A DNA stretch of 58,452 nucleotides from a virus: positions 1 to 58,452 of IMG/VR virus record IMGVR_UViG_3300024430_000001, one strand, 5' to 3'. The notes under the pieces were generated by a model, which was not told where the DNA came from, did no database searches, and was given only the letters and a program-made list of their open reading frames with translations. The position numbers and the translations under genes were made by a program. Position 1 is the stretch's first letter; the number at the start of each line of letters is the position of its first letter. This document shows positions 1-8,843 of the stretch, piece after piece.

Positions 1-102
1 GGGTGCTCCCTAGCGCGGAGGGTTCAGATCTTCCGATTGATCTTCCGGACGTCACGCGATGTGACGGCCTTCAAGCCCAACGCCGCGCGATGCGGCTGAG
101 GA
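1..102. other. Left genome end, putative cos region
   Basis: Non-coding stretch before the small terminase gene. Its first seven bases (GGGTGCT) are also the last seven of the window. If the two copies are merged, the junction forms a dyad GGGAG-GGTG-CTCCC. The HNH gene lies just left of the junction and the terminase genes just right of it, the usual position of cos in HNH-encoding actinophages. Cos identity is inference. Confidence 0.5.
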
Positions 103-111
103 GTGATGGAC

Positions 112-678
112 ATGCCTCGTGGAGGTGCCCGCAACCGGTCCGGCCCGCGGCCCGACCCGGATTCCGGCCGCTCTGACCGGCGCAATTTCACGCTGACCGC
201 GCTGCCGAGCGAAGGCTACAAGCGCAACCCCCCCGGGTTCCCGCTGGAACCGATCGTGCTGTTCTCCGAGTACTGGGAAGGCTCCGGCCGGGAGCGCTTC
301 AAGGTCAAGGAGCAGGACAAGCAGTCCAGCGAGTCGTTTCGCGACCGTGAGTCCGAGGTGTGGGCGGAGGCGTGGAAGACGCCGCAGGCTTGCGCGTGGT
401 CAATGCAGTCGTGGCGGTGGCCGATCGTCGCCGAGTACTGCCGGCTGAAGACCGTCGTCGAGCTGGATCCGTCGGCATCAGCTGCCCTCGTGGCGCAGCT
501 GCACCGGTACCGGGACCAGCTGGGGCTGACGCCAGCTGGCTTGAAGGAAAACGGCTGGGCGATCGCCGTTGACGAGGTGGCACAGAAGCGCGGCACGGCG
601 AAGGAGCCGACCGAAGAAGAGTCGGGCGATGATGTGCGCCGACGCCTGATGGTCGTCCCCCATGCGGCTGGAGGCTAG
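112..678 (+). CDS. Terminase small subunit
   Basis: 188-aa protein that should recognise the packaging site and load the large terminase. It has the N-terminus common to actinophage small terminases (Arg/Gly/Pro-rich, then RSDRRNFTLTALPSEGY) and a central helical block containing TPQACAWSMQSWRW, followed by LGLTPAGLKENGWAI near residue 150. The ATG at 112 is chosen because GAGGAG lies 8 nt upstream; GTG 103 and ATG 106 sit on or too close to that ribosome binding site. It overlaps the large terminase by 17 nt. The family assignment is by pattern recognition. Confidence 0.8.
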   Translation: MPRGGARNRSGPRPDPDSGRSDRRNFTLTALPSEGYKRNPPGFPLEPIVLFSEYWEGSGRERFKVKEQDKQSSESFRDRESEVWAEAWKTPQACAWSMQSWRWPIVAEYCRLKTVVELDPSASAALVAQLHRYRDQLGLTPAGLKENGWAIAVDEVAQKRGTAKEPTEEESGDDVRRRLMVVPHAAGG

Positions 679-2353
679 ACAGTACGTCGTCGACTTCCCG
701 ACGCTCTGGGTCGTTCCCGCGTGGATCCAGCGGCACTGCATCATCGCCGACGGCTTCCGCAAGGGCCGTCCGTTCCGGATGTACGACTGGCAGCTGTGGG
801 GCACCGCCAACCACTACCGAATCAAGGTCGGCGCCCGGCAGGACCCGGCGTTTCTGGCGGGCGATCCGGATGCGATGCCGATCCGCTCGGCGGCGTTCCA
901 CAATCGACGGTCGCAGGTCATCGCTCCGCAGAAGACGGGCAAGGGCCCGTGGTCGGCTGCGATTGTGTGCGCCGAAGCCGTCGGCCCGGTGCTGTTCCTG
1001 GACTGGGCAAAAGAAGGCGACCAGTTCGCCTGCGCCGACTACGACTGTGGCTGCGGGTGGGTCTACGACTACCAGCCCGGCGAACCTATGGGTCATCCGT
1101 GGGCGACGCCGCTGATTCAGCTCCTGGCCACGTCCGAGGATCAGGTCGACAACGTCTACAGGCACCTGAAGGGCATGGCCCGCGGTCCACGGCTGAAAGA
1201 CCGGATGAAGGTCCGCGAGGGATTCATCCGGATCCTCAGCGAGGACGACGACCCCGACTCGAGCCGGATCGACGTCGTCACAGCGTCGGCGCAAAGCCGG
1301 CTGGGTCAGCCACTCACCTTCTGCTTGCAGGACGAAACCGGCCTGTACACGGCTACTAACAAGCTCATCAAGGTCGCCGAGACGATGCGCCGCGGTGCCG
1401 CTGCGATGGGCGGACGAAGCATCGAGACGACAAACTGCTACGACCCGTCGGAGCAGTCGGTGGCACAGCGGACCCACGAGTCGCGACGCCCGGACATTTT
1501 CAAGTTCTACGAGCCGCCTCCCGCGGGCTTGAAGTACACGGTGAAGGCCGAGCGGGCACGGATTCACGCCTACAACTACGTGGGCTCGCCGCACGCCGAC
1601 CGGCACGGCATCGAGGCCGAAGCCGCCGAGCTGATGGAGAAAGACCCCGGGCAGGCGGAGCGGTTCTACGGCAACCGGATCGTGGCCGGCTTGGGGACGT
1701 GGTGCTCACGGGAACAGTGGGACCTCCGTAGGAAGCCGACCCCGGTACCCGACCGTACGGCTGTCGTGCTGGGATTCGACGGCTCCGACGTGGACGACTG
1801 GACCGGGATCCGTGCGGAGACCCGCGACGGATACCAGTTCACGCCCACCTTCGCCGACGGCCGGCCGATGATCTGGGACCCGTCCGAGCACGGCGGGCAA
1901 GTGCCGCGGCTGGAAGTCAACGCTGCCGTCGACGATCTGTTCCGCCGCTTCATCGTCGTGCGCATGTACCCCGACACGCGCGAGTGGGCCACGGAGATCG
2001 ACGCCTGGGCCGAAAAGTACGGTGAGAAGCGGGTCATCCGCTGGGCGACACATCGGCTGGTGCAGATGCACGCCGCTTGCGAGCGGCAGCGCATCGACGT
2101 CACGAAATCGGACAGCAACTTCCACCACGACGGCTGCGAGATCACCACCCGGCACGTGTCGAGCGCGAAGAAGCAGAACCGGCCGAACAACCGGTACGTC
2201 CTGGTGAAACCAGGCGACGGCCGAAAGATCGACATGGCCGTGGTGTCCATCCTCTGCCACGAAGCCGCTGGCGACGTGACCGCGGCGAACGCCTGGCCAC
2301 CGCCCGAGGTCAGCTCGAAGATGGTCGTCTTCCGCAGCCGGAGCCGCCGTTAG
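662..2353 (+). CDS. Terminase large subunit
   Basis: 563-aa packaging motor. The ATPase half has a degenerate Walker A, APQKTGKGPWS, around residues 89-99, and a Walker B with catalytic Glu, CLQDETG, around 221-227. The C-terminal nuclease half begins near VLGFDGSDVDDW (about 369-380), whose Asp residues fit the RNase H-like metal site. Length and order are normal for Terminase_6/Terminase_1-like proteins. It starts inside the small subunit gene, which implies translational coupling, and the portal gene follows 10 nt downstream. Confidence 0.95.
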   Translation: MRLEARQYVVDFPTLWVVPAWIQRHCIIADGFRKGRPFRMYDWQLWGTANHYRIKVGARQDPAFLAGDPDAMPIRSAAFHNRRSQVIAPQKTGKGPWSAAIVCAEAVGPVLFLDWAKEGDQFACADYDCGCGWVYDYQPGEPMGHPWATPLIQLLATSEDQVDNVYRHLKGMARGPRLKDRMKVREGFIRILSEDDDPDSSRIDVVTASAQSRLGQPLTFCLQDETGLYTATNKLIKVAETMRRGAAAMGGRSIETTNCYDPSEQSVAQRTHESRRPDIFKFYEPPPAGLKYTVKAERARIHAYNYVGSPHADRHGIEAEAAELMEKDPGQAERFYGNRIVAGLGTWCSREQWDLRRKPTPVPDRTAVVLGFDGSDVDDWTGIRAETRDGYQFTPTFADGRPMIWDPSEHGGQVPRLEVNAAVDDLFRRFIVVRMYPDTREWATEIDAWAEKYGEKRVIRWATHRLVQMHAACERQRIDVTKSDSNFHHDGCEITTRHVSSAKKQNRPNNRYVLVKPGDGRKIDMAVVSILCHEAAGDVTAANAWPPPEVSSKMVVFRSRSRR

Positions 2354-2363
2354 GGGGTCGCAC

Positions 2364-3797
2364 GTGGCGATGTCCCCCGAAGACATGCTGGTCCACCTGG
2401 ACGGCAAGCTGCTGGCCAAACAGCGGCATCTGCGCCGTCTGGACGCCTACTACAAAGGCCAGCAGCCGCTTCGGTTCTTGGCGTTGGAGCTGAAGGAGGA
2501 GTTCGGGGACAGGTTGGCCGAGGTGGTCATCAACTGGCCGCAAATGGTCGCCGACGCCTACGAGGCCCGCCTCGATCTGACTGGCTTTCGGTTTCCCAAC
2601 TCTAAATCGGACGGTGTCACCGTCGACGAGTCCGACGAGGACCTGTGGGGCGTGTGGCAGGACAACGATCTAAGCCGCCAATCCCAGCAAGCGCACCTGG
2701 AATCGATCATCCTCGGTCGCGCCTACGTAATTGTGGGCGCCCGGGGCCAGCTTCGCGAAGATCCCGCCGATCTCGAAGACCTGCCGGACCCGCTCGACAC
2801 GGCCACCGACTCGCCGCTGATCACCGTGGAGCATCCCACCCAGTGCATCACCGAAGACGACCCGCGCACCCGGCGGCCCATGGCGGCTCTGAAACGGTGG
2901 AAAGACTCGCAGAAGGTCAACCGGGCGACACTCTACCTCCGCGGCTCGACCCGACATTACGTGTGGGCACGCAAGTGGATGCTCGTCGACGTCGATGAGC
3001 ACCGCCTGGGCGTGGTGCCCGTGGTGCCGCTGATCAACCGGGCGCGCATGCTCGAACTGGACGGCGAATCCGAGTTCGGTTCGGTCATCTCCATCGCCGA
3101 CGCCGCGAACAAGATGGCCACCGACATGATGGTCTCCGGCGAATTCCACGCCATGCCGCGCCGGTGGGCGCTGGGCATGACGAAGGACGACTTCGTCGAC
3201 AGCGAAGGCAACGACATCTCGCCATTCGAACAGATCGCGGGCCGGATCTGGGCACACGGCAAGAAGCCTGGCGAGGTTGAGGTCGGGCAGTTCGCAGAAT
3301 CGGACCTGGCGGTCTTTCACAACACGATCAAGCTTCTCGCGGAGGTCGCTGGCCAGCTCGCGGGGCTGCCGCCGCATTACGGCTTCTCCCACGACAACCC
3401 GGCCTCCGCTGACGCGATCCGCTCATCCGAAGCGCGGATGGTCAAGCGGGTGGAGCGCAAACACACCGGCTGGGGCTCGGATTGGCGCCGGGTCATGGCT
3501 TTGGCGCTGCTGATCCGCGACGGCGAGAAGTGGGACCGCCGGGTCCTGCGTGCGAAGACCATCTGGCGCGACGCCTCCACGCCCACTGTGGCGCAGGCCG
3601 CCGATGCGGTGGTCAAGAAGCGTCAGGCCGGCATCATCACCAACAAGCAGGCCCGAATCGACCTCGGCTATGCCCCGGAAGAGATCCGGCGCATGGAGGA
3701 AGAGGACGAGGCGGAGGCTGCCCGCGATCCGCTGGCCGCGCTCGCCCGCCGTGGCGAGTTGGTAACGGCGGGCGGCGGCGGTGGCGACGACACCTGA
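2364..3797 (+). CDS. Portal protein
   Basis: 477-aa SPP1 Gp6-like portal that would form the dodecameric ring at the head vertex through which DNA enters and leaves. Recognisable stretches are LAGLPPHYGFSHDNPASADA and the following AIRSSEARMVKR in the stem/wing region, and an acidic, Gly-rich C-terminus. The GTG start at 2364 sits 5 nt after AGGGGG; ATG 2370 is the alternative. It overlaps the next gene by 17 nt, as is usual for portal/MuF pairs. Confidence 0.93.
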   Translation: MAMSPEDMLVHLDGKLLAKQRHLRRLDAYYKGQQPLRFLALELKEEFGDRLAEVVINWPQMVADAYEARLDLTGFRFPNSKSDGVTVDESDEDLWGVWQDNDLSRQSQQAHLESIILGRAYVIVGARGQLREDPADLEDLPDPLDTATDSPLITVEHPTQCITEDDPRTRRPMAALKRWKDSQKVNRATLYLRGSTRHYVWARKWMLVDVDEHRLGVVPVVPLINRARMLELDGESEFGSVISIADAANKMATDMMVSGEFHAMPRRWALGMTKDDFVDSEGNDISPFEQIAGRIWAHGKKPGEVEVGQFAESDLAVFHNTIKLLAEVAGQLAGLPPHYGFSHDNPASADAIRSSEARMVKRVERKHTGWGSDWRRVMALALLIRDGEKWDRRVLRAKTIWRDASTPTVAQAADAVVKKRQAGIITNKQARIDLGYAPEEIRRMEEEDEAEAARDPLAALARRGELVTAGGGGGDDT

Positions 3798-4791
3798 GTT
3801 CGCCGTCGGCCACTACCAGTGGCGGGCCGAACTCGCGGAAGCAACGGCGCAGGTGGCCGCGCAGGCATGGAGCCAGGTCGAGACCGCGGCGATAGCCCAA
3901 TCCTGGGCGCTGCTGGTGCAGCCACTGAGTTTCGTAGTCGCGGGTGCACAGTACGCCGCAGCTCAGGCCGCCGATGCTTATGTGGACACCGCCGCGGCCT
4001 ACGGGGGCATGTCGGCGCTGGCCGAAGGGGCGGTGAGTGCCGCCGCGCTGGCGGGGATCGCCTCGGATGGCCGCGACTTGGTCAGCCTGTTGTTTCAGGC
4101 GGCCATTTCGGCACTCGGAGCCCTCCGGATCGGCGTGGATGAGCGGATGGCCATGGCGACCGGTCTGGCCACCCTGGAAATGATCACCCGCACGCAGGTG
4201 GCGGACGCCGGACGCGTCGCCGACCAGGTGGCGCTGACTGCCCGCCCGGGATTGGACGGCTACGTCCGCATGGTCGTCGGTAAAACCTGCTCGCGCTGCG
4301 TCGTCCTCGCCGGCCGCTGGTACCGCTGGAATGCAGGCTTCGACCGGCACCCGCGCTGCGACTGCATACATATTCCGGCCCAGGAGTCCGATTCGGACGA
4401 CCTGAGCGTAGACCCGATGGCCTTCTTTCGATCACTGTCCAAAAAGGAACAGGATCAGGTGTTCACGAAGGCTGGTGCCGAGGCGATCCGCGATGGTGCC
4501 GACATCTTCCGTGTCGTCAACGCGCGGCGCGGCGCGGTCGGGTTGACACCCGCCGGTGGTGGACGGCGAACCCTGGAAGAGCGGGCAGCGGCTCGCTTCG
4601 GCCGTGAACGTGGTCGCCTGACCCGCACGAATGTCTTCGGACGGCAGCACTTCACCACCTTCGAGGCCATCACCCTCCCCGGCATTCGCAAACGCCGCAT
4701 ACGCCTCATGCCCGAGTCGATCTACGAACTGGCCAACGGCAACCGCGGCGAAGCAATCCGGCTGCTCAAAGCCCACGGCTACATCCTCTGA
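3781..4791 (+). CDS. MuF-like minor head protein
   Basis: 336-aa head morphogenesis protein of the VG15/MuF type. The diagnostic segment is around residues 165-200: TCSRCVVLAGRWYRW, then DRHPRCDCIHIP, a Cys/His-rich motif of MuF-like proteins. Its place directly after the portal, starting at a GTG inside the portal's 3' end, supports the call. The C-terminal part (about 230-336) is basic; it might be an extra effector-like domain, but I cannot identify one. Confidence 0.85.
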   Translation: MATTPEFAVGHYQWRAELAEATAQVAAQAWSQVETAAIAQSWALLVQPLSFVVAGAQYAAAQAADAYVDTAAAYGGMSALAEGAVSAAALAGIASDGRDLVSLLFQAAISALGALRIGVDERMAMATGLATLEMITRTQVADAGRVADQVALTARPGLDGYVRMVVGKTCSRCVVLAGRWYRWNAGFDRHPRCDCIHIPAQESDSDDLSVDPMAFFRSLSKKEQDQVFTKAGAEAIRDGADIFRVVNARRGAVGLTPAGGGRRTLEERAAARFGRERGRLTRTNVFGRQHFTTFEAITLPGIRKRRIRLMPESIYELANGNRGEAIRLLKAHGYIL

Positions 4792-4795
4792 CTTC

Positions 4796-4836
4796 CCGGC
4801 GCGACGCCGGAAGGAACTCCCAGGCGCGACGCCTGG
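4796..4836 (+). repeat. Two tandem stem-loops with identical CGA loops
   Basis: CCGGCG-CGA-CGCCGG (4796-4810) is followed by CCAGGCG-CGA-CGCCTGG (4820-4836). Both are perfect hairpins with the same 3-nt loop, and they lie in the 66-nt gap between the MuF-like and scaffold genes. No T-run follows, so they look more like mRNA stability or processing structures than terminators. Confidence 0.7.
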
Positions 4837-4857
4837 CCCAATCACGGAAGGGTCGCG

Positions 4858-5397
4858 ATGACCACGCCCGATGCACCGCCCGCCCCACCGGCACCCAACC
4901 CGGCACCCCCTGTCCCGCCGACCCCGGACGACGAGCCGCTTGGCCCCGCTGGGATCAAGGCGCTCAAGGAAGAGCGCGAAGCTCGCAAGGCGCTGGAGAA
5001 GGAGCTGGAGCCCGTTCGTCAGCTCGCCGCCGCACTGACTGGAGGCAAGACGCCGCCGGGCAAGACGGAGTTCGAGCTCATCAACGAGCGGCTGGCCGCG
5101 CAGGACAAGACCATCGCCGACCAGGCTGTGGCGCTGCTGCGTGCGGACATCGCGGGCGAGAAGAAGCTGACACCCGATCAGGCGGCAGAACTGCGTGGGA
5201 CGACCCGCGAAGAGCTTGCCGCGCATGCGGACCGGCTGCTCGCGCTGTTCGGCAAGGCGCCGGAAGCCGACCCGCCGCGGCGCGGTGTCCGCCCGGACCC
5301 GGCGCAGGGCGCCCGCCCCGGTGAGAAGACGTCGGCGGCAGACCTCGGCCGGGCCGAGGCGGCGAAGCGGTTCAAGAAGCCGGGCGGCGCCACCTGA
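4858..5397 (+). CDS. Head scaffolding protein
   Basis: 179-aa protein with a Pro/Ala-rich N-terminus (residues 1-30), a charged coiled-coil stretch (GIKALKEEREARKALEKELE, about 32-51), and a basic C-terminus (RAEAAKRFKKPGG) of the type that binds the capsid protein. Position between MuF and decoration/capsid genes is typical of phage scaffolds. It would guide prohead assembly and leave before DNA packaging. A ribosome binding site (GGAAGGG) precedes the ATG. Confidence 0.85.
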   Translation: MTTPDAPPAPPAPNPAPPVPPTPDDEPLGPAGIKALKEEREARKALEKELEPVRQLAAALTGGKTPPGKTEFELINERLAAQDKTIADQAVALLRADIAGEKKLTPDQAAELRGTTREELAAHADRLLALFGKAPEADPPRRGVRPDPAQGARPGEKTSAADLGRAEAAKRFKKPGGAT

Positions 5398-5425
5398 TCA
5401 TGAACCTCTGGAAGAGAGATAAACA

Positions 5426-6136
5426 ATGACGTATATCGGTGTGACGAGCACCAGCTATCAGGTGGAAAACCGCCAATGGCTGCTCAGCTCCCACGGAACC
5501 GGGCCAGGCACCACGCCCAGCATTACCCTTGACGTGTCCGCGTTCACCGCGGCGATCCACTACCCCAACGGCTACATCCCGTCCGGCACCCCACTCGCGC
5601 AGATCACCGCCACGGAGCTGTACGGGCCGTATTCGGTGACCGACGAGGTGCAAACCCTCACCGAGGGCGGAAGCGGCCTGACATCGTTCACGATCACCTT
5701 CGACGGGCAGACCACCGCCTCGATCGACGATGACGCCACCGCCGCAGACGTGCAGGCGGCGCTGGAGGCACTGTCCAACATCGCGCCGGGCGACGTCACC
5801 GTCACCGGCGGCCCGCTCGCCAGCGGGCCCTTCACGGTGACGTTCGGCGGCAACTACGCCGACACCAACGTCCCGGCGATGACCACCACCCCGACCGGTG
5901 GCACCGGCACCGTTGTCGTGGCCACCACCACCGCAGGTGGCGCGGAGGGCGCGGGCGGACTCGAGGTTGCCCGTGGGCTGCTGTTCTCGGCGGTCAAGGT
6001 CCCGGACCTGGCCGACAACACCAAGGACGTCGGCGCCGCGATGCTCATCCACGGCATGGTCTCCCTGTCCAAGCTGCCGTTCACGCTGGACGCGAACGGG
6101 CAGGCCGACCTCAAGCACATCCACTTCGTGGCCTGA
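5426..6136 (+). CDS. Capsid decoration protein with an inserted Ig-like domain
   Basis: 236-aa protein in the lambda gpD position, directly before the major capsid gene. The first 75 residues and the last 60 (VAAMLIHGMVSLSKLP-type ending with Asp/Leu-rich tail) look like a head decoration protein. Between them, about residues 76-170, lies a Thr/Gly-rich module (FTITFDGQTTASI, then TAADVQAALEALSNI and GDVTVTGGP) of a kind found repeatedly in structural proteins of actinophages. That module is probably surface-exposed on the capsid. Ribosome binding site GGAAGAGAG lies 8 nt upstream. Confidence 0.75.
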   Translation: MTYIGVTSTSYQVENRQWLLSSHGTGPGTTPSITLDVSAFTAAIHYPNGYIPSGTPLAQITATELYGPYSVTDEVQTLTEGGSGLTSFTITFDGQTTASIDDDATAADVQAALEALSNIAPGDVTVTGGPLASGPFTVTFGGNYADTNVPAMTTTPTGGTGTVVVATTTAGGAEGAGGLEVARGLLFSAVKVPDLADNTKDVGAAMLIHGMVSLSKLPFTLDANGQADLKHIHFVA

Positions 6137-6152
6137 CGGGAGCGACTGACTG

Positions 6153-7187
6153 ATGGCTATCTTTTTCGACGCCCCCGTCCCACCGGACGCCCTGACCGCC
6201 TTCGTGCGGGAAGTTCCCGTGCCGGCCGGCCTGGAATGGCTGAACTCCTTCCCCCGCAGGGATCACGACTCCAACACGGTCGACTTCGCCGAGATCGTGC
6301 GCACCAATCGCACTGCCCGGTACCGGTCGTGGGACGGGCGTATCCACGTCTCGGCCCGTGACACCGGCAGTGAGAAGCGTGTCCCGCTGATCCCCCTGTC
6401 CAGTTCGCTGAGCATGGGCGAATACGAGCGGCTTCAGCTGGAATTCGCCCGCACCGCGGGCACCAACCAGCAGGCGCTGGCGCGATCCATCTACAACGAC
6501 AGCACCAACCTGACCCGCGAGGTTCAGAACCGGCTGGAGCAGGCGTGGGGTGACACGCTCACTGACGGCAAACTCACCATCGACGAAGAGGGTTTCCGGG
6601 GTGAGGCCGACTTCGGCGTCCCCGCGACGCACCTCGTCACCGCTGGGACTGCATGGACGAACCCGGCCGCGCTGGCACTCACCGACATGATGGCCTGGCT
6701 GGACGCCTGGGTGGCCACCAACGGGACCGCACCCGGCCAGATGCGCACCTCCCAGCGCACCACACGGCTGTTGCAGACCAACACACAGATCATCGGTGCG
6801 GCAGTCGGCACCACGTCGGGCAAGACCCGCGTCAACCGCGAAGAACTCAACGACCTCTTCGCCTCCGAGGGCCTGCCGCCGCTCGGCCGGCCATACGACG
6901 CGGTGGTCGACGTTGACGGCACCACCACCCGCACCATGCCCGAAGATCGGCTGCTGTTCCTGCCCGCCAACCTCGACGACCTGGGCCACACCGCCTGGGG
7001 CGTGTCAGCCACCGCTCTCGAACTGGTCGACTCCGGCGACTCCGACATGTCGTTCGAAGAAGCGCCGGGCATCGTCGGCGTGGTGGAGAAGATCGGCCCA
7101 CCCTACCGCCAGTTCACGTACGTCGATGCTGTTGCAATGCCCATCTTGGACGACGCCCGCAAGCTGTTCATCGCGGAGGTGTTCTGA
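6153..7187 (+). CDS. Major capsid protein (lambda gpE-like)
   Basis: 344-aa protein, the usual length for the lambda E family of HK97-fold capsid proteins. Supporting segments are the N-terminal PDALTAFVREVP, the E-loop-like VPLIPLSSSLSMGEYERLQL (about 77-96), and the C-terminal PPYRQFTYVDAVAMPILDD. It follows scaffold and decoration genes as in lambda. ATG 6153 sits after GGGAGCGACTG. It should be the most abundant virion protein. Confidence 0.92.
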   Translation: MAIFFDAPVPPDALTAFVREVPVPAGLEWLNSFPRRDHDSNTVDFAEIVRTNRTARYRSWDGRIHVSARDTGSEKRVPLIPLSSSLSMGEYERLQLEFARTAGTNQQALARSIYNDSTNLTREVQNRLEQAWGDTLTDGKLTIDEEGFRGEADFGVPATHLVTAGTAWTNPAALALTDMMAWLDAWVATNGTAPGQMRTSQRTTRLLQTNTQIIGAAVGTTSGKTRVNREELNDLFASEGLPPLGRPYDAVVDVDGTTTRTMPEDRLLFLPANLDDLGHTAWGVSATALELVDSGDSDMSFEEAPGIVGVVEKIGPPYRQFTYVDAVAMPILDDARKLFIAEVF

Positions 7188-7189
7188 CC

Positions 7190-7594
7190 ATGGCCAACAA
7201 GCCGAAACTGCGCACCTACGTCCACCTCGCCATACCAGACGCCGACGGCAAGCCGACCGGCATGACCGAGTCGTTCGGGCCGGGCGATACCGTCCCGGAC
7301 TGGGCTGTCCCGCTCATCACCAACCCGAAGGCATGGGAAGTCGCACCGACCGCAGCGACGGCTCCCGCGCGGCAGGTGCGGGCAGAATCCACTGCCACCC
7401 CCGGCCCGGCGCCGACGCCGCCCGACATCAGCCGCACGGACGGGCCGAAGGTGCCGCCCCGCGGCGGCGCCGGATCCGGACGCGACGCATGGGCCGCCTA
7501 CGCAGCAGCCCACGGCGCCGAAATCAACGACGCGGCCACCCGCGAGGACATCATCGCCGCCCTCGACGAGCAGGGCATCCCCACCGCCGAGTAA
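7190..7594 (+). CDS. Head-associated protein with C-terminal HeH/SAP-like motif
   Basis: 134-aa protein, 2 nt after the capsid gene. The N-terminal 55 residues describe a small beta-rich domain (TYVHLAIPDADGK, then FGPGDTVPDW). A Pro/Ala linker follows, and residues 100-134 (DAWAAYAAAHGAEI, then TREDIIAALDEQG) resemble the LEM/HeH-type helical hairpin seen in proteins at this genome position. Function unknown; a DNA- or head-binding role is inference. Confidence 0.75.
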   Translation: MANKPKLRTYVHLAIPDADGKPTGMTESFGPGDTVPDWAVPLITNPKAWEVAPTAATAPARQVRAESTATPGPAPTPPDISRTDGPKVPPRGGAGSGRDAWAAYAAAHGAEINDAATREDIIAALDEQGIPTAE

Positions 7595-7597
7595 ACC

Positions 7598-7628
7598 CCG
7601 GGGCGGCCAGCCTCCGGTGCCGCCCCGG
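7598..7628 (+). terminator. GC-rich stem-loop after the capsid transcript
   Basis: Perfect 10-bp stem CCGGGGCGGC/GCCGCCCCGG with an 11-nt loop in the only gap of the head operon. No T-run follows, so it may attenuate transcription or stabilise the capsid mRNA end. Confidence 0.5.
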
Positions 7629-7651
7629 ACCCAACGCGAGGGGGGAAACGC

Positions 7652-8059
7652 ATGCCACCGGAGCTGTTCACCGCGGCGGAACTGCGGACGTTCATGAACA
7701 AGCCCGATCTGTCCGATGACGCGGCGGCACTGGCCCTGGCGCTGGCCACCGTCGAGATCCGCAACTTGGTCCGGCCCGCCGTGTACGACGCGCTCACCGA
7801 CGTGACTGCGTTCAAGGGCATCGCGCTGCGGCTGGGCAAGGCTTTCGCCTACAACCCCAACGGACACAAGTCCGAAAAAATCGACGACTACGAGTACGTC
7901 AACCATGCAGCCGACAGCGCCGGACCCCTCTACCTCACCGACGCCGAAATCGACCGCATCGGCAAACTCCTCGGCCGCGGCGGACCCCACTCCATCCGAC
8001 CCGGATACCCGTCACCCACCTACAGCGGCGTCACCTACAGCGGGGCAGGGCAGTACTGA
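7652..8059 (+). CDS. Head-tail connector (adaptor, gp6-like)
   Basis: 135-aa protein. The N-terminal helical pattern (LFTAAELRTFMNKPDLSDDA, then ATVEIRNLVRPAVYD) matches adaptor proteins that dock on the portal; the C-terminus is a Tyr/Gly/Pro tail (PGYPSPTYSGVTYSG), typical of actinophage adaptors. A GAGGGGGG ribosome binding site precedes the ATG. Its stop overlaps the next start by one base. Confidence 0.75.
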   Translation: MPPELFTAAELRTFMNKPDLSDDAAALALALATVEIRNLVRPAVYDALTDVTAFKGIALRLGKAFAYNPNGHKSEKIDDYEYVNHAADSAGPLYLTDAEIDRIGKLLGRGGPHSIRPGYPSPTYSGVTYSGAGQY

Positions 8060-8454
8060 TGTCCGCCTCCACAGCTCTCACCCGAGGCAGAGCAGCCGCA
8101 GAAGCACTCATGGTAGACACCTGCACTATCCGGCGCCGGACCGGCGAGACGACCAACGCGAGCACCGGCGCAGTCACGCCGACCTACATGCAGCTGTACA
8201 GCGGCAAGTGCCGCGTGCAGCAGCGCGAGGCGCAGGGCCGCACCGAGGACGTCGGCGAGGACTACCTCATTATGCAGATGCGCCAGCTACAGCTGCCGGT
8301 CATCGGCACGGAAGGCTTGCGGCCAGACGACGAGGTGCTGATCACCGCGTCCACCAATGACCCGCATCTCCTGGACAGGGTGTACTACATCCGGGACGTG
8401 CCAGCAAAGACCCACGCGACATCGCGACGATTGTCCATTCAGGAGCGGACATGA
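8059..8454 (+). CDS. Head-closure (stopper) protein
   Basis: 131-aa beta-rich protein (VDTCTIRRRTGETTN, then YSGKCRVQQ and VIGTEGLRPDDEVLI, then RVYYIRDVPAKTHATSRRL), the pattern of actinophage head-closure proteins next to the adaptor. It would plug the portal until the tail joins. It overlaps its neighbours by 1 and 4 nt. Confidence 0.7.
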   Translation: MSASTALTRGRAAAEALMVDTCTIRRRTGETTNASTGAVTPTYMQLYSGKCRVQQREAQGRTEDVGEDYLIMQMRQLQLPVIGTEGLRPDDEVLITASTNDPHLLDRVYYIRDVPAKTHATSRRLSIQERT

Positions 8455-8843
8455 TGCTTGTTGATGCCCGGGAGCTGACCGCGTACCGAATCGCGTTGGA
8501 TTTGGCGGCGGCGGATGTGCTTCCGGAGGCTTGCCGGGTGGTGCAGAAGGGGTCGGTCAATATCAAAACCCATGCGCGGCAACTAGCCCCACATGGCCCG
8601 CATACGCCGCGCTACGTCAATTCGATCACCTTTGACTCATGGGAGACCAAGACGGCGGCGGTCAGCGAGATCGGCCCGCGTAACGAGCCCGACTCCCTAC
8701 AGGGCGACCTGGGCAACATCTTTGAAGACGGGTCTCCGACCTCACCGCCGATTCCTCATATGCGTCCCGCGGGTGCGGCCGAGGAGCCCCGCTTCACCAA
8801 AGCCATGGAGGATCTGGCCGAGCGGCTGCTGGGGCGGGCATGA
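8451..8843 (+). CDS. HK97 gp10-like head-tail/tail protein
   Basis: 130-aa protein with segments typical of HK97 gp10-type proteins: VVQKGSVNIKTHAR (residues 31-44), SITFDSWE, and EIGPRNEPDSLQGDLGNIFE ending in a Pro-rich PPIPHMRPA. Its place between stopper and tail terminator fits. GTG- or ATG-initiated; the first ATG of two is taken, overlapping the previous stop by 4 nt. Confidence 0.75.
   Translation: MMLVDARELTAYRIALDLAAADVLPEACRVVQKGSVNIKTHARQLAPHGPHTPRYVNSITFDSWETKTAAVSEIGPRNEPDSLQGDLGNIFEDGSPTSPPIPHMRPAGAAEEPRFTKAMEDLAERLLGRA

Noticed and set aside
1-7. GGGTGCT as attL/attR of an integrated prophage
   Set aside because: Integrase and attP are at 33-34 kb, not at the ends, so the window is not in prophage order.
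305-1606. 433-codon minus-strand frame
   Set aside because: Shadow of the terminase genes, Arg/Pro-rich composition without a motif.
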